Below are positions 35,657-46,406 of a stretch of DNA of 64,000 nt, one piece after another. Position 1 is the first letter of the stretch; each line of letters starts with the position of its first letter. A program made the position numbers and the translations under genes. Origin of the DNA: a bacterium (GTDB taxonomy: Bacteria; Bacillota; Bacilli; Lactobacillales; Streptococcaceae); the NCBI GenBank assembly GCA_905221065.1, contig CAJNBS010000005.1, forward strand, positions 49,589 to 113,588. The letters run 5' to 3'. The notes under the pieces were generated by a model that was given only the letters and a program-made list of their open reading frames with translations, searched no databases and was not told the origin of the DNA.

Positions 35657-35974
35657 TTACTCCCTGTATAACAACTCGTCACAGAACATACATTCCTCGT
35701 CCTGCTCTCGACGTTGCCCATAAAAATCATTACATACGTGAAATCCGTCTTTATAAATCCGACGGACACTTTCGCGAACATGCTTGGCCTTGACAGGAGC
35801 ATCTGCCTCCACCTCACCCAAACGTTCGCGCAACTTAGAATTTTCCAAGCGAAGAGCTGTATTTTCCTCTACCAGGCTCTTGAGATTTTTCTTGATGGCT
35901 TCCACATCGGCCAAGGTTACCAACAACTGTTGAGAAAAATCATCCAGCGCGTCAAATAATTCTTTTTTGTCCAT
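35657..35974 (-). CDS. yabA: Replication initiation control protein YabA
   Basis: Negative regulator of chromosome replication that bridges DnaA and DnaN. The 105-residue protein has an N-terminal coiled coil (residues about 5-50, leucine heptads) and a C-terminal zinc module with FHVCNDF and [10 protein letters not shown]. Located between holB and rsmI, as in Bacillus. Confidence 0.95.
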   Translation of the reverse strand: MDKKELFDALDDFSQQLLVTLADVEAIKKNLKSLVEENTALRLENSKLRERLGEVEADAPVKAKHVRESVRRIYKDGFHVCNDFYGQRREQDEECMFCDELLYRE

Positions 35975-36013
35975 AAAACAGCCCTTTCCTTTCTTTATCG
36001 TTCATTTTTGAGT

Positions 36014-36904
36014 TTACATTTCTTTCAAGACCAGATATTCCATGGCGTTTTGAAAGCTAACATTGGCTTGCCACATTTTTCTAGCTTCTAGCAAATCTTG
36101 TAAAATCACTCTTACTCTTGCTTGTAGGATATCTTGCCCACAGAGGACTTCGAGAATCCGTAAAACCTGATCTTGTTTTTCCTTGTCGTCTGCCAAGTTA
36201 GCTAATTTAGCAACTTGCAGATAACTTTCTTTTTTCTTAGCTAATAACCAGGTCAGCAGGCGTTCACTTTCATCGACCAAGGTCCAAAAACTTGCCTGAT
36301 TAGCCAACTTTTCTGCTTCAGCTCGCGATTGACTAAACTGGGCTAAGAGAGTCGCTTTTTTCTTGACTAGACCTGCTTGTTCTAATTGATGGATTAGTTT
36401 CTCTTCTTGCTTTTTAAAATGGAAAATCTGGGTCCGACTACGGATGGTCGGCAAGATTTTTTCCTCATCACTAGTTAAGAAGAAAATGTAAACTTCACTC
36501 TGAGGTTCTTCGATGACCTTGAGCAGAGAGTTGGCTGCGTTGGGATGCATTTTCTCAGCTTGCTCGATAATAAAGACCTGTTGCTGACTTTCAATCCCTG
36601 CTTGAGAAAATTGTCCCACCAATTCACGAATACGTTCTGTCTTGATGACCTGATTGACTGGCTTAATCAAGGTAACATCTGGAAACTCTTCCTGTTCAAT
36701 CAGCTTGCAATTTCGGCATTTCTCACATGGTAAAACGCCTACCTTATCCGTGCAAAAGAGGCTCTTAGCTAAAAATTGCGCCATTTCCAAGCTTCCAAAG
36801 AAACCTGAAAAGAGATAGGCGTGATTGAGCTGGTCTTGTTCTAGGATACGGACAAAGCGGTCAAACTGGTCTGGTTGCCAAGCCTTTAATTCTTCTTGTT
36901 TCAT
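36014..36904 (-). CDS. holB: DNA polymerase III delta' subunit
   Basis: Clamp-loader subunit. The 296-residue protein retains the zinc ligands CEKCRNCKL and the sensor-like [17 protein letters not shown], but the N-terminal P-loop is degenerate ([12 protein letters not shown]), as expected of a stator subunit that does not hydrolyse ATP. It overlaps the tmk stop by 4 nt (ATGA) and precedes yabA by 39 nt. Confidence 0.93.
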   Translation of the reverse strand: MKQEELKAWQPDQFDRFVRILEQDQLNHAYLFSGFFGSLEMAQFLAKSLFCTDKVGVLPCEKCRNCKLIEQEEFPDVTLIKPVNQVIKTERIRELVGQFSQAGIESQQQVFIIEQAEKMHPNAANSLLKVIEEPQSEVYIFFLTSDEEKILPTIRSRTQIFHFKKQEEKLIHQLEQAGLVKKKATLLAQFSQSRAEAEKLANQASFWTLVDESERLLTWLLAKKKESYLQVAKLANLADDKEKQDQVLRILEVLCGQDILQARVRVILQDLLEARKMWQANVSFQNAMEYLVLKEM

Positions 36905-37539
36905 TTAGCCAAGCCCATTCTATCAAACAAGATATCCTTGGTAGTTTCCACAACTTGTTCCAAAGGGAGACTGGCATCAATCTTGACAATGCGATTCCCT
37001 TCTTTGTCCAGAAGAGAAAGGTAGCCTTGACGAACTTTTTTATGCAAGTCCAACCCTTCCAAGTCCAAGCGATTGACCTCACGGTCACTATTAGCAGCAA
37101 TGCGAGCCAGTCCCTCTTCCACCTCAATGTCAAAATAAAGTGTCAAATCGGGTTTGAGGCCATCTGTCGCAAACTGATTGAGCCAATTAATGGCATCAAT
37201 GTCCAAACCACGGCCAAATCCTTGATAGGCAACAGAACTATCGATAAAACGGTCCATAATGATCAACTTGCCAGCTTCAAGGGCTGGAAGAACTTTTTCC
37301 ACCAAGTGCTGTCTGCGACTGGCAATATAGAGAAGGAGTTCTGTCTTAGCATCCATCTGAGTATGACTTGGGTCTAAAATCACTTCCCGAATCTTCTCCC
37401 CAATCAAGACTCCGCCTGGCTCACGGGTCGTCAGCACCTCTACTCCTTTTTCCTCTAAGATTGGTAGCAGAGCCTCTAAAACACTAGTCTTTCCTGCTCC
37501 CTCTGGTCCCTCAAGAGAGACTAAAAATCCTTTTGACAT
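36901..37539 (-). CDS. tmk: Thymidylate kinase
   Basis: Phosphorylates dTMP to dTDP. The 212-residue protein has P-loop [12 protein letters not shown] (residues 8-19), the DR motif in [16 protein letters not shown] and a LID region around [10 protein letters not shown]. First gene of tmk-holB-yabA-rsmI. Its upstream region carries a BOX element and a candidate promoter. Confidence 0.96.
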   Translation of the reverse strand: MSKGFLVSLEGPEGAGKTSVLEALLPILEEKGVEVLTTREPGGVLIGEKIREVILDPSHTQMDAKTELLLYIASRRQHLVEKVLPALEAGKLIIMDRFIDSSVAYQGFGRGLDIDAINWLNQFATDGLKPDLTLYFDIEVEEGLARIAANSDREVNRLDLEGLDLHKKVRQGYLSLLDKEGNRIVKIDASLPLEQVVETTKDILFDRMGLAK

Positions 37540-37568
37540 GTCTAACTCATTTCTTTTTTACTACTTCT

Positions 37569-37599
37569 ATTCTATCAAAAAAATAGGGGTTTGTGACAA
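37569..37599 (-). promoter_or_regulatory. Candidate tmk promoter
   Basis: The minus strand has TTGTCA (37599-37594), a 19-nt spacer and TAGAAT (37574-37569) with an upstream TG two bases before, an extended -10. The long spacer lowers confidence. Confidence 0.45.
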
Positions 37600-37618
37600 T
37601 CTTTTTGTCTTCTCATTT

Positions 37619-37734
37619 CATACTCAATGAAAATCAAAGAGCAAACTAGGAAACTAGTCGCAGGTTGCTCAAAACACTGTTTTGAGGTTGCAGATGGAAG
37701 CTGACGCAGTTTGAAGAGATTTTCGAAGAGTATC
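37619..37734 (-). repeat. BOX element, shortened boxA
   Basis: Read on the minus strand it begins ATACTCTTCGAAAATCTC and ends TTTTCATTGAGTA. It has boxC and the boxB hairpin AAAACAGTGTTTTGAG, but the boxA core GTCGCCTTGCC is missing, leaving about 115 bp. It lies between proC and the tmk promoter. Confidence 0.9.
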
Positions 37735-37743
37735 AACCACCAT

Positions 37744-37770
37744 AAAAGAGGCAGACAAATCCACCTCTTA
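37744..37770 (-). terminator. proC terminator
   Basis: The minus strand AAGAGGTGGA and TGTCTGCCTCTT can pair over about ten bases with G-U pairs, then TTTAT. The left arm overlaps the proC stop codon. Confidence 0.65.
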
Positions 37771-38565
37771 TTTACCTAGTTCTTGTGTTCGTTTATAGGC
37801 TTGACCAACTGCCTCCATGACTGTTCCTCTAAAAGCATGCGCTTCTAAGCTCGCTACACCAGCAATAGTCGAACCGCCTGGGCTACAAACTTGGTCTTTC
37901 AAGACCCCAGGATGCTCTTGGCTTTCTAGGACCAATTGTCCAGCTCCTACCACAGTTTGAGCTGCCATTTTCAATGCTGTTTCTCGTGGCAATCCAGTCT
38001 GAACACCTGCATCTGCCAAGGCCTCGATAAAAAGATAGACAAAGGCCGGTCCACAACCTGCAAGACCTGTCGCTGCGTCGATTAAGCCTTCTCCTAGTTC
38101 CACCAAGAGACCAGCCTTGGTTAACAGCTGACAAAAAAGCTCATTGTCCTCAGCCCTGCAATTAGGAGACAAGGCATAACTAATCACTCCTTGCCCAATA
38201 GAAGCAGGGGTATTTGGCATCATACGAATAATTCTGTGTTGACTCGGGATAAGACTTGCTAGTTTTTCTAAAGTCAATCCAGCTGCCATGGAAATCAAAA
38301 GAAGACTCTCTCGTTTTTCAAGGATGGTTTGGTATTGAGAAAGCAGTTCAGAAAACTGAGCAGGCTTAACTCCTAGAAAAATCACATCTGCATCTGCGAA
38401 GATTTCTTCATTATTGGAAACCTGACCACCGAAGTTAGCGATGAAAGCATCCACCTTGGCTTGACTGCGATTGGCAAGAAGAATGTCATCACCCGTCTTT
38501 GCCTGCAAAACAGCCTTAGCCAGACTAGCCCCCATATTCCCCAAACCGATAAATCCAATCTTCAT
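37768..38565 (-). CDS. proC: Pyrroline-5-carboxylate reductase
   Basis: Last step of proline synthesis, reducing pyrroline-5-carboxylate with NAD(P)H. The 265-residue protein has the Rossmann motif IGFIGLGNMGASLAK at the N-terminus, VIFLGVKPAQ, MPNTPASIGQG and the C-terminal signature PGGSTIAGVASLE. Third gene of proB-proA-proC, 3 nt after proA. Confidence 0.96.
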   Translation of the reverse strand: MKIGFIGLGNMGASLAKAVLQAKTGDDILLANRSQAKVDAFIANFGGQVSNNEEIFADADVIFLGVKPAQFSELLSQYQTILEKRESLLLISMAAGLTLEKLASLIPSQHRIIRMMPNTPASIGQGVISYALSPNCRAEDNELFCQLLTKAGLLVELGEGLIDAATGLAGCGPAFVYLFIEALADAGVQTGLPRETALKMAAQTVVGAGQLVLESQEHPGVLKDQVCSPGGSTIAGVASLEAHAFRGTVMEAVGQAYKRTQELGK

Positions 38566-38568
38566 CTC

Positions 38569-39831
38569 TTACTCCCTTATCTGTCCGTCACCAGCGACCA
38601 CATACTTGTAGCTGGTCAACTCTTTTAAGCCCATTGGACCACGCGCATGCAGTTTCTGAGTTGAAATCCCCATTTCACAACCAAGACCAAATTGACCTCC
38701 ATCTGTAAAACGCGTTGAGGCATTGACATAGACTGCTGCAGAGTCCACTTGATCTGTAAAGTAAGCTGCAGCTTCAGCATTTTCAGTCACAATGGCATCC
38801 GAATGATGGGTACTGTGTGCTTCAATATGAGCAACCGCTTCTTCTAAACTGCTCACTACTTTAACAGCTAGGACATAGTCTAAAAACTCGGTATCAAAGT
38901 CTTGAGCCCCAGCTGCTTGGCCAGATACAAACTGACTAGCCTTCTCATCCAAACGGAATTGAATCGGTTCAAGTCCAGCTTCTTTACGATCCGCAACTAG
39001 AACTTGTTCCAAGCGAGGAAGGAAACTTGCTGCCTTGTCTTCATGAACTAGCAAAACCTCCATAGCATTACATACAGAAGGACGACTGGTTTTAGCATTG
39101 TTGATGATTGATAGAGCCTTGCCTTCGTCTGCATCCTTATCGACATAAACATGAACAATTCCAGTTCCTGTCTCGATAACTGGTACAATCGCATTCTCAA
39201 CCACGGCATTGATCAAGCCAGCCCCTCCACGAGGAATGAGAAGGTCTAGATAGCCCTTGGCCTTCATCATAGCATAGCTACTTTCACGGCTAGTATCTTC
39301 CACCAGTTGAATCACATCTGGATGAATGGTCGTTGTCTCCAAGCCCTTCTTCAAGGCTGTGACAATTGCATGAGCTGTTTGGTAGGCATCCTTGCCACTA
39401 CGAAGAACGACCGCATTTCCACTCTTGAGAGCCAAAGCAGCCGCGTCAGACGTCACATTTGGACGGCTTTCATAGATAATACCGATGACCCCCATCGCCA
39501 CCCGTTTCTTGGTAATAAGCAAGCCATTTTCAAGCTGACTCGTTTCTAAAACTTCACCGATTGGATCTGGTAAAGCAACCACTTCACGAATCCCAGTTGC
39601 CATTGCTTCAATACGTCCTGCATCCAAATAAAGACGATCCAACATCACATCTGAGATTTTCCCCTTGGCCGCTTCCATATCGAGGGCATTAGCCGCTAAA
39701 ATTTCCTCAGTAGCAGCCACTAAGTGATCAGCCAGAGCTAGCAAGGCTTGGTTTTTCACCTCTTCACTAGCTGTGTTAATCGATTTTTTAACAGCCTGTA
39801 CCTGTTCAAATTGTTCTTGTGTACTTACCAT
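38569..39831 (-). CDS. proA: Gamma-glutamyl phosphate reductase
   Basis: Reduces gamma-glutamyl phosphate to the semialdehyde, second step of proline synthesis. The 420-residue aldehyde-dehydrogenase-fold protein contains the catalytic Cys in [16 protein letters not shown], the [15 protein letters not shown] region and [18 protein letters not shown]. It lies 9 nt after proB and 3 nt before proC. Confidence 0.96.
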   Translation of the reverse strand: MVSTQEQFEQVQAVKKSINTASEEVKNQALLALADHLVAATEEILAANALDMEAAKGKISDVMLDRLYLDAGRIEAMATGIREVVALPDPIGEVLETSQLENGLLITKKRVAMGVIGIIYESRPNVTSDAAALALKSGNAVVLRSGKDAYQTAHAIVTALKKGLETTTIHPDVIQLVEDTSRESSYAMMKAKGYLDLLIPRGGAGLINAVVENAIVPVIETGTGIVHVYVDKDADEGKALSIINNAKTSRPSVCNAMEVLLVHEDKAASFLPRLEQVLVADRKEAGLEPIQFRLDEKASQFVSGQAAGAQDFDTEFLDYVLAVKVVSSLEEAVAHIEAHSTHHSDAIVTENAEAAAYFTDQVDSAAVYVNASTRFTDGGQFGLGCEMGISTQKLHARGPMGLKELTSYKYVVAGDGQIRE

Positions 39832-39840
39832 AGTTTACCT

Positions 39841-40950
39841 CTAAAATTCTGTAAAGAGCAGTTGGATTTCAGGAGTAATGGAAATCCAGTCATCACGGTG
39901 AATCAAGACACCCTTGGCTTTTTGAGAACGTAACATATCCTCCAAAGCAGATGCCCCAAATTGCACACGCCCTTTTCCAAGTGATTTTCCACTTTCCTTG
40001 TCAAATACTGTCACGATATCACCGTAAGAAAAGGAACCTTCTGCTTCAACGATACCAGATAATAGAAGACTCTTTCCATGTTGAGAGAGAGCTTCTGCAG
40101 CCCCTTTATCGACCCAAATAGTTCCCTGACTCTGAGCATAGAAAGCCAGCCATTGTTTCTGGGTACGGAGACCTTTTTCCTCTGCAACAAAGTAGGAACC
40201 ATCCTTGGTCTCCTCAGCCGCCTCCATCATGGCATCTGCCTTCAAGGATGAGCAGATGTAAACAGGAACTCCTGATTCTGTCGCGATAGTCGCTGCTTTG
40301 ATTTTTGTTAGCATGCCCCCAGTTCCGTTTGACGAGCCAGCTCCACCAGCCATATCGATAATCTCACGATTGATGGTCTCGATTTTCTCCAAGCGTTTGG
40401 CTGTTGGATCTGAATTAGGATTTCCAGTATAGAGACCGTCCACATCTGTTAAGAGAACCAAAAGGTCTGCTTGGACCATGGCAGCTACCTGGGCACTTAA
40501 AGTGTCATTGTCCCCAACCTTGAGCTCATCAATGACGACACTGTCATTCTCATTGATGATAGGAATCGCACCACGGCTAAGTAGAACTGACAAAGCCTGA
40601 TGGGCATTTTTATAACGGCGCTTATCCACAAAGTCATCCTGGGTCAGCAAAATTTGTGCAGAAACGATTTGGCGCAAAAGAAGATTGGTGGTATATTCTT
40701 CCAACAAAAGCCCTTGCCCTACCGCTGCTGAAGCCTGTTTATCAGCAATCTTTGTAGGACGCTTTTTAAATCCTAAGGCCCCAAAACCAGCCGCAATGGC
40801 ACCTGACGACACCAAAATCAATTCATGACCAGCCTCGTGCAGCATAGCCAACTGCTGGGTAATAGCCTTCACCTTACTACGTGATAAACTTCCATCCTCA
40901 TTTGTAAGTGAAGAAGTTCCTACCTTAAAGACAATCCGTTTGTATTTCAT
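39841..40950 (-). CDS. proB: Glutamate 5-kinase
   Basis: Commits glutamate to proline synthesis and is the usual point of proline feedback inhibition. Start is the ATG at 40950 ([16 protein letters not shown], 369 aa) after GGAGTGAG. The amino-acid-kinase core shows [14 protein letters not shown] and [13 protein letters not shown]; a C-terminal PUA domain spans about residues 275-365. First gene of proBAC. Confidence 0.95.
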   Translation of the reverse strand: MKYKRIVFKVGTSSLTNEDGSLSRSKVKAITQQLAMLHEAGHELILVSSGAIAAGFGALGFKKRPTKIADKQASAAVGQGLLLEEYTTNLLLRQIVSAQILLTQDDFVDKRRYKNAHQALSVLLSRGAIPIINENDSVVIDELKVGDNDTLSAQVAAMVQADLLVLLTDVDGLYTGNPNSDPTAKRLEKIETINREIIDMAGGAGSSNGTGGMLTKIKAATIATESGVPVYICSSLKADAMMEAAEETKDGSYFVAEEKGLRTQKQWLAFYAQSQGTIWVDKGAAEALSQHGKSLLLSGIVEAEGSFSYGDIVTVFDKESGKSLGKGRVQFGASALEDMLRSQKAKGVLIHRDDWISITPEIQLLFTEF

Positions 40951-40979
40951 AGTCTCACTCCGATTCTTCATATTTATCC

Positions 40980-40985
40980 ATTATA
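40980..40985 (-). promoter_or_regulatory. proBAC -10 element
   Basis: The minus strand ATGTTATAAT is an extended -10 about 30 nt upstream of the proB start. No clear -35 is seen. Confidence 0.55.
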
Positions 40986-41018
40986 ACATGAATGGCAGGA
41001 AATAGAAAAGAGTTGATA

Positions 41019-41051
41019 GGAAAAAGAAGGCCCTAAAACCTTCTTTTTTAC
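41019..41051 (-). terminator. pce terminator
   Basis: The minus strand AAAAGAAGG, loop TTTTAGGG and CCTTCTTTTT form a strong hairpin with a U run about 15 nt after the pce stop codon. Confidence 0.85.
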
Positions 41052-41065
41052 TACTGTTCTGATTC

Positions 41066-42946
41066 CTATTTGTTTGCACTCGTTTCAGAGCTTTGCGAAA
41101 TTACTGAAGTCAAATCTTGACTAGTTGAAGAACTTGTAACACTTTCGTTCTGAGTCGTTACTTTATTTTCAAGATCTTTTTTCACTACTTCACTGGATTC
41201 TTTTGTCTCTGAATTACTTGTAACTTTAGTTGTAGCGGATTTCTCTACTGGAATATCCACTAACCAGGCACCATTTGAATCAACAGTATAACCTTCTGGT
41301 GTCTTGCCATTTACAAGTAATTGACCATTGTCTTTCAAGAAGTACCATTTATCCTTGTCTTTGATCCAACCCACAGCTCGTGAACCGTCTGTCTTGTAGA
41401 AATACCAATCGTTTGCCTTTTTAAGCCAACCTTGCTTCATAGCTCCTGAATCTTCTAGATAGTAATGATGACCAGCAACTTCTATCTCACCTGTCTTCAT
41501 GATACCAGTAGAATCCATATAATACCAGGTTTCTTTATCTTTTACCCAGCCCGTTTTCATTTCCCCTGATTGAGCAAAGTAATACCATTGACCCTTATAT
41601 TGAAGCCAACCTGTTTTCATAGAGCCATCAAAATCCAAATAATACCACTGTTCTTTATCTTGAATCCAACCAATTTCCATCTGGTTTTCTTTGTTGAAAT
41701 AATACCAGATTCCAGCGATTTTCTTCCAATTTTTTGCAGCAACACCAGAGTCTGTCAAATAGAACCAACGATTGTTCCATTTTTTCCATTGATTATATAA
41801 CAGGATTCCTCTCTGATTAAAATAGTACCATTCACCTTCGATTTCATTCCAACCGACAGCATACTCTCCTGTAGAATCAGGTGCTTGATACCACCAGTTT
41901 CCATAAGCACTCTTATGCCAACCAGCTTGAAAACTTGGAATCGGCTTGTAGGATGTTGAGATATTGACAAAACCGTCTTTTCGAATATCAAAAACTGTCG
42001 CATCATAGTCTTTGCTGGCTGCGTTTATATGTTGAATTCCCATTGATTCAATCCAGCTAATATATTCCCTATTTATTTCTTGACCGCTATCATACGAACC
42101 AATTGGTGAGGAGGAAGTTTGAACAATTATCTCAGGAGACAAATTTCTTATAAAATTTTTTGTATTAGAATTTTTTGTATCTAAATGATGGTTAAACTTC
42201 ATCAAATCAACTTTTCCAATGAGAGAACCGTACTTGTCTTCTGCTCCATGAACATTATCTAAGTCGCCCCCAAGGTAAATTTTCTTGCCATTGACTTTTA
42301 CCACACTAATCAAGGAATTGGAATTGTCATCCCAAACAGGTTTAAGATTTCCATTCTCATCATATTCATTTTCATAATTATAGAGCTGAATATCCATGTC
42401 CCCAAACTGAAAATGAGCATCTCCTTGTGTGATGTTTTGAATCACTGAAACACCTTTTTCTGCGGCAGTCTGTAAAACCTTATCATAGCCATACAGATTA
42501 TCCCAAAGACGTTCAGGCTTAGTAATACGATTATCACTATATTTCTTAAGATAGACTCGGTCAACTGGATAGGTAGACAGTAATTCATCAACATTTCCAA
42601 TATGGTCACTGTGAGTATGGGTTACCAAAATAAAATCAAGTTTTTGGACACCCAATTCCTTCAAATGACGAAAGACACGGTCTGTTAGAACATGCTTATA
42701 AGTGGTATTGATACCCTGTCTCCATGGATAACGAGAATCACTTCCATCTGGAAAATCATAATCTTCTCCTGTATCCACCATAGCAAAATGTCCATTGCTT
42801 TCAAGAATAATCGCATCACTGCCACCTTCTTGAACATTGATAAAGTGGATTTTATTTCCTGAACTTTCTTGAGCTTGAACATTTCCATACCATGACAAAC
42901 CTAAAAAAGCGCCTGTAAGTACTAAACTAGTTAATTTCTTTTTCAT
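41066..42946 (-). CDS. pce: Choline-binding phosphorylcholine esterase Pce (CbpE)
   Basis: Secreted teichoic-acid phosphorylcholine esterase that removes phosphorylcholine from the wall and can cleave host PAF. The 626-residue protein has a signal peptide ending about residue 25 (VQAQES) and a metallo-beta-lactamase domain with zinc motif THTHSDHIGN near 110 and HHLD. From about residue 345 to 555 run roughly ten choline-binding repeats (GWxxxxxxWYYF). The Ser/Thr-rich tail after 560 is low complexity. It follows rluD by 2 nt. Confidence 0.95.
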   Translation of the reverse strand: MKKKLTSLVLTGAFLGLSWYGNVQAQESSGNKIHFINVQEGGSDAIILESNGHFAMVDTGEDYDFPDGSDSRYPWRQGINTTYKHVLTDRVFRHLKELGVQKLDFILVTHTHSDHIGNVDELLSTYPVDRVYLKKYSDNRITKPERLWDNLYGYDKVLQTAAEKGVSVIQNITQGDAHFQFGDMDIQLYNYENEYDENGNLKPVWDDNSNSLISVVKVNGKKIYLGGDLDNVHGAEDKYGSLIGKVDLMKFNHHLDTKNSNTKNFIRNLSPEIIVQTSSSPIGSYDSGQEINREYISWIESMGIQHINAASKDYDATVFDIRKDGFVNISTSYKPIPSFQAGWHKSAYGNWWYQAPDSTGEYAVGWNEIEGEWYYFNQRGILLYNQWKKWNNRWFYLTDSGVAAKNWKKIAGIWYYFNKENQMEIGWIQDKEQWYYLDFDGSMKTGWLQYKGQWYYFAQSGEMKTGWVKDKETWYYMDSTGIMKTGEIEVAGHHYYLEDSGAMKQGWLKKANDWYFYKTDGSRAVGWIKDKDKWYFLKDNGQLLVNGKTPEGYTVDSNGAWLVDIPVEKSATTKVTSNSETKESSEVVKKDLENKVTTQNESVTSSSTSQDLTSVISQSSETSANK

Positions 42947-42948
42947 TC

Positions 42949-43836
42949 TTACTTTCTCAATCTCTCCAATGTTTCCTTAAAAATATATGGGATATCTGCT
43001 GTAAATTCCAAGGTCTCACCTGTTCTCGGATGAGTAAACCCTAGAGTCTTGGCATGAAGAAATTGCCCATGCCCTTTCAAAGTCTTGCGTGGACCATAGA
43101 CTTCATCACCAGCGACTGGATGACCAATATAAGCCATATGAACACGGATTTGGTGGGTACGTCCTGTTTCCAGCTGCAGCTCCACTAAGCTGTAATCGCC
43201 AAAGCGTTCCAAAACGTGGAAACGGGTAACTGCAGGCTTGCCTTTAGCAGTCACAGCCTGTTTCTTACGGTCTTTTTCACTACGGCCAATCGGCGCTTCA
43301 ATCACACCACGATCATTAGGCAGATTTCCATGAACAATCGCCCAATATTTGCGGAGAGACTTTTTATCCTTGAGTTCTTGGGCAAGTGCTAGATGTGCCT
43401 CATCATTTTTAGCAATCATGAGCAGACCTGACGTATCCTTATCAATACGGTGAACAATTCCTGGACGGAGGACCCCATTGATACCCGACAAGTCCTTAAT
43501 ATGATACATGAGGGCGTTTACTAGAGTTCCACTAGTATGGCCAGCACTCGGATGCACCACCATCCCCTGAGGTTTGTTAACGACGGCCACATCCTCATCT
43601 TGGTAGATGATGTCTAGCGGAAGATCCTCAGCCACATACTCTAAGACCTCTGGTTCTGGCACATGATAAGTGACAACATCGCCCTCTTGGACAGTATATT
43701 TAGCTTTCTTGACTTGGCCATTGACCAAGACCTGGCCTGATTTAATTTGTTCATTCGCGAGACTGCGTGATAATTCTGTCAAATCCGACAAAGCCTTATC
43801 CAAACGCAGGCCACCAGTTTCAATTTTAATTTCCAT
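42949..43836 (-). CDS. rluD: Pseudouridine synthase, RluD family
   Basis: Isomerises uridines in 23S rRNA (helix 69 type). The 295-residue protein has an N-terminal S4 domain ([19 protein letters not shown]) and the catalytic core with the nucleophilic Asp in [19 protein letters not shown], then [21 protein letters not shown]. It overlaps lspA by 11 nt. RluC and YlyB-type paralogues are possible exact names; the lspA linkage is that of ylyB in Bacillus. Confidence 0.92.
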   Translation of the reverse strand: MEIKIETGGLRLDKALSDLTELSRSLANEQIKSGQVLVNGQVKKAKYTVQEGDVVTYHVPEPEVLEYVAEDLPLDIIYQDEDVAVVNKPQGMVVHPSAGHTSGTLVNALMYHIKDLSGINGVLRPGIVHRIDKDTSGLLMIAKNDEAHLALAQELKDKKSLRKYWAIVHGNLPNDRGVIEAPIGRSEKDRKKQAVTAKGKPAVTRFHVLERFGDYSLVELQLETGRTHQIRVHMAYIGHPVAGDEVYGPRKTLKGHGQFLHAKTLGFTHPRTGETLEFTADIPYIFKETLERLRK

Positions 43837-44287
43837 TTGTTTCCTCTTTTAGCATTGCAATCAATAAAATAATCACTCCAACTGTCAGATAACTATCTGC
43901 CACATTAAAAATTGCAAAATTAATAAAGTCAAGGTGGAACATATCCACAACAAAGCCCTGACTGACCCTGTCAATAAAGTTTCCAAGACCACCCGCGATG
44001 ATCAAGGTCAAACCCAAGACCATCCAGAGTGAGTCCTCCATGTGTTTATGTAGATACCAAATGGCACCTACCATAACAACCAGTGTAATGACAGCAAATA
44101 ACCACTGCTGGTCTTGTAACATGGAGAAGGCTGCCCCTCGATTTTGCAGGTAGGTCAAGCTAATGAGATTGGGAATCCACGAACGAACTTCACCCAGTGG
44201 AATCTGCCAGACGATATAAGATTTGACTAACTGATCCAGCGCAATCAAAAGCAGTACAATGACTGCCACTATTCCTCTTTTTTTCAT
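43826..44287 (-). CDS. lspA: Prolipoprotein signal peptidase (LspA)
   Basis: Aspartic membrane protease that cleaves lipoprotein signal peptides, including that of PrsA in this window. The 153-residue protein has four membrane segments, the catalytic pair in [18 protein letters not shown] and [12 protein letters not shown]. It overlaps cpsY by 4 nt (ATGA) and rluD by 11 nt. Confidence 0.96.
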   Translation of the reverse strand: MKKRGIVAVIVLLLIALDQLVKSYIVWQIPLGEVRSWIPNLISLTYLQNRGAAFSMLQDQQWLFAVITLVVMVGAIWYLHKHMEDSLWMVLGLTLIIAGGLGNFIDRVSQGFVVDMFHLDFINFAIFNVADSYLTVGVIILLIAMLKEETNGN

Positions 44288-45192
44288 GATTTCCTCTTCT
44301 GATCAAAATATTCTTGCATTACTTCTACAAAGAGAGTCCCAGCTTGACTGAGCTCCACTTCCTCACGTTTAACATAGACCATGCGATTATCTAGATTATC
44401 CTTGAGACGAATGACTGTGATTCCATTGACACTGTCACTATCTAAAAATCCAGAACCTGTCGCATAGGCATCCGTCCGCTCCAAAATACCATTCAAGGTA
44501 GCACGGTCTGTCACATTAAACATCTGTGAGCTAGCGCTGGTATCAACAAAGTTCTCCGAATAATAAAGGTACTCGTCTTTCTCTTGAGTAAAACGAACCG
44601 TTGGTAGATCCGCTAAATCTTCCATGACCAATTCCTCTTTCTGAGCTAAAGGATGCCCTTCACGAAGATAAATGTGAGTATGGAAAGGAATCAATTCAAT
44701 GACCTCAAGACCCAGCTTTTCAACCCGCTGCATAATCCCCTTTTTATTTTGATTGTTGAGGTAGATAATCCCAATCTCACTATGCCCTTGTGCTACTTCA
44801 TCTAAGATTTGAACAGTAGTTGATTCAAAAATACGGAAGTTCTTATAATCAGGATAACGCTCTGAAAATGCCGTAATGGTTGGTGGCAAGAAGTCATAGT
44901 GCTGGCTAGCAATGGAAAATTCATCTTTTTCTTCTTCAGGATTAGCATACTGATTCTGAAAAATATCAAATCCCTTGACCAATTCTTGCGCTTTTTCATA
45001 AAATTCCATCCCACGACGGGTCAAGAAAGTCCCTGAGCTAGTCCGACGGAAAATCTTAAAACCCAACTCTTTTTCCAAATCACGAACAGAAATAGACAAA
45101 CTCGGCTGACTAACATACATTTTTTCAGCAGCTTCACGGAAAGTACCACTATTGGCAATGGCAACAACATAGCGTAATTGTTGAATGTTCAT
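44284..45192 (-). CDS. cpsY: LysR-family regulator CpsY
   Basis: DNA-binding activator or repressor with an N-terminal winged helix-turn-helix (residues 1-60, [20 protein letters not shown]) and a C-terminal effector-binding domain. In streptococci CpsY/MtaR-type regulators affect methionine uptake and resistance to neutrophils. The 302-residue protein is complete. It heads cpsY-lspA-rluD-pce; an extended -10 TATGGTATAAT lies 29 nt upstream. Confidence 0.88.
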   Translation of the reverse strand: MNIQQLRYVVAIANSGTFREAAEKMYVSQPSLSISVRDLEKELGFKIFRRTSSGTFLTRRGMEFYEKAQELVKGFDIFQNQYANPEEEKDEFSIASQHYDFLPPTITAFSERYPDYKNFRIFESTTVQILDEVAQGHSEIGIIYLNNQNKKGIMQRVEKLGLEVIELIPFHTHIYLREGHPLAQKEELVMEDLADLPTVRFTQEKDEYLYYSENFVDTSASSQMFNVTDRATLNGILERTDAYATGSGFLDSDSVNGITVIRLKDNLDNRMVYVKREEVELSQAGTLFVEVMQEYFDQKRKS

Positions 45193-45220
45193 CTTCTACC
45201 CCCAACTTCTTTATCTTTTC

Positions 45221-45226
45221 ATTATA
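45221..45226 (-). promoter_or_regulatory. cpsY -10 element
   Basis: The minus strand TATGGTATAAT, an extended -10, lies about 29 nt upstream of the cpsY start. Confidence 0.55.
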
Positions 45227-45323
45227 CCATATTTCAGAAGTTTTCCATCGAAGAAAAATAATGTCACTCATAAAATTCATCTACACTAAGAACGAAAAAA
45301 TCATGGGTATCAAAACAAAAAAA

Positions 45324-45354
45324 TAGGCTCTCCGAAAACTCAGAAAGCCTTATT
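45324..45354 (-). terminator. Terminator downstream of rpmA
   Basis: The minus strand AGGCTTTC...GAGAGCCT pairs over 8 bp with one G-U pair and is followed by ATTTTTTTG. It separates rplU-prp-rpmA from cpsY. Confidence 0.8.
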
Positions 45355-45384
45355 AAATGCTACTTCTAGCTTCCTCGCCTTTAC

Positions 45385-45424
45385 ATTCAAGGCTCGGGAT
45401 AAAAAGGTTCACTGGACCTTTTTA
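45385..45424 (-). repeat. Hairpin related to the trmFO-upstream repeats
   Basis: GGCTCGGGATAAAAAGGTTC-ACT-GGACCTTTTT (plus strand) resembles the unit upstream of trmFO in order and sequence. On the minus strand it makes AAAAAGGTCC/GAACCTTTTT directly at the rpmA stop and may act as a first terminator. Confidence 0.6.
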
Positions 45425-45715
45425 TTTAGCGATTGGGTAAACAGAAACTTGTTTTTTATCGCGTCCTTTACGTTCAAAGCGTACTACGCCTTCAACTTTA
45501 GCGAACAAAGTATCGTCTCCACCACGTCCAACGTTTACACCTGGATAGATGTGTGTACCACGTTGACGGTAAAGGATTGATCCACCTGTTACAGTTTGTC
45601 CGTCAGCTGCTTTAGCTCCAAGACGTTTCGCTTGTGAATCACGTCCGTTTGATGTAGAACCTCCACCTTTTTTGTGGGCGAAAAGTTGCAAGTTGTTAAG
45701 AGTCATTTTTAACAT
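45422..45715 (-). CDS. rpmA: 50S ribosomal protein L27 (with cleavable N-terminal extension)
   Basis: Large-subunit protein near the peptidyl-transferase centre. The 97-residue precursor begins [19 protein letters not shown]; in Firmicutes the segment up to ...LQLFA is removed by the Prp protease to expose the AHKKGG N-terminus that reaches the P site. Third gene of rplU-prp-rpmA. Confidence 0.97.
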   Translation of the reverse strand: MLKMTLNNLQLFAHKKGGGSTSNGRDSQAKRLGAKAADGQTVTGGSILYRQRGTHIYPGVNVGRGGDDTLFAKVEGVVRFERKGRDKKQVSVYPIAK

Positions 45716-45731
45716 AATGTTTTCCTCCGTG

Positions 45732-46085
<354 letters not shown>

Positions 46086-46091
46086 TTAAAA

Positions 46092-46406
46092 TTAAGCGTT
46101 GATTGCGTTGATGACAACTTTTGTATATGGTTGACGGTGACCTTGTTTACGGTGGCTACCTTTTTTAGGTTTGTACTTGTAAGTAACAACTTTCTTTTGT
46201 TTTCCTTGTTTTTCAACAGTTCCAACTACAGTAGCTCCAGCAACAAGTGGAGTTCCGACAACAGTGTTTTCACCACCAACAAGAACAACTTCGTTAAAAG
46301 TAACTTCTTGACCAGCTTCAACGTTCAATTTTTCAACGTAAACTGCTTGACCAACTTCAACTTTAACTTGTTTTCCGCCAGTTTTGATAATTGCGTATGT
46401 GCTCAT
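46092..46406 (-). CDS. rplU: 50S ribosomal protein L21
   Basis: Large-subunit protein of 104 residues, [20 protein letters not shown], ending in the basic [14 protein letters not shown] motif. ATG at 46406 follows AGGAGG. First gene of the rplU-prp-rpmA operon, behind a leader of about 230 nt. Confidence 0.97.
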
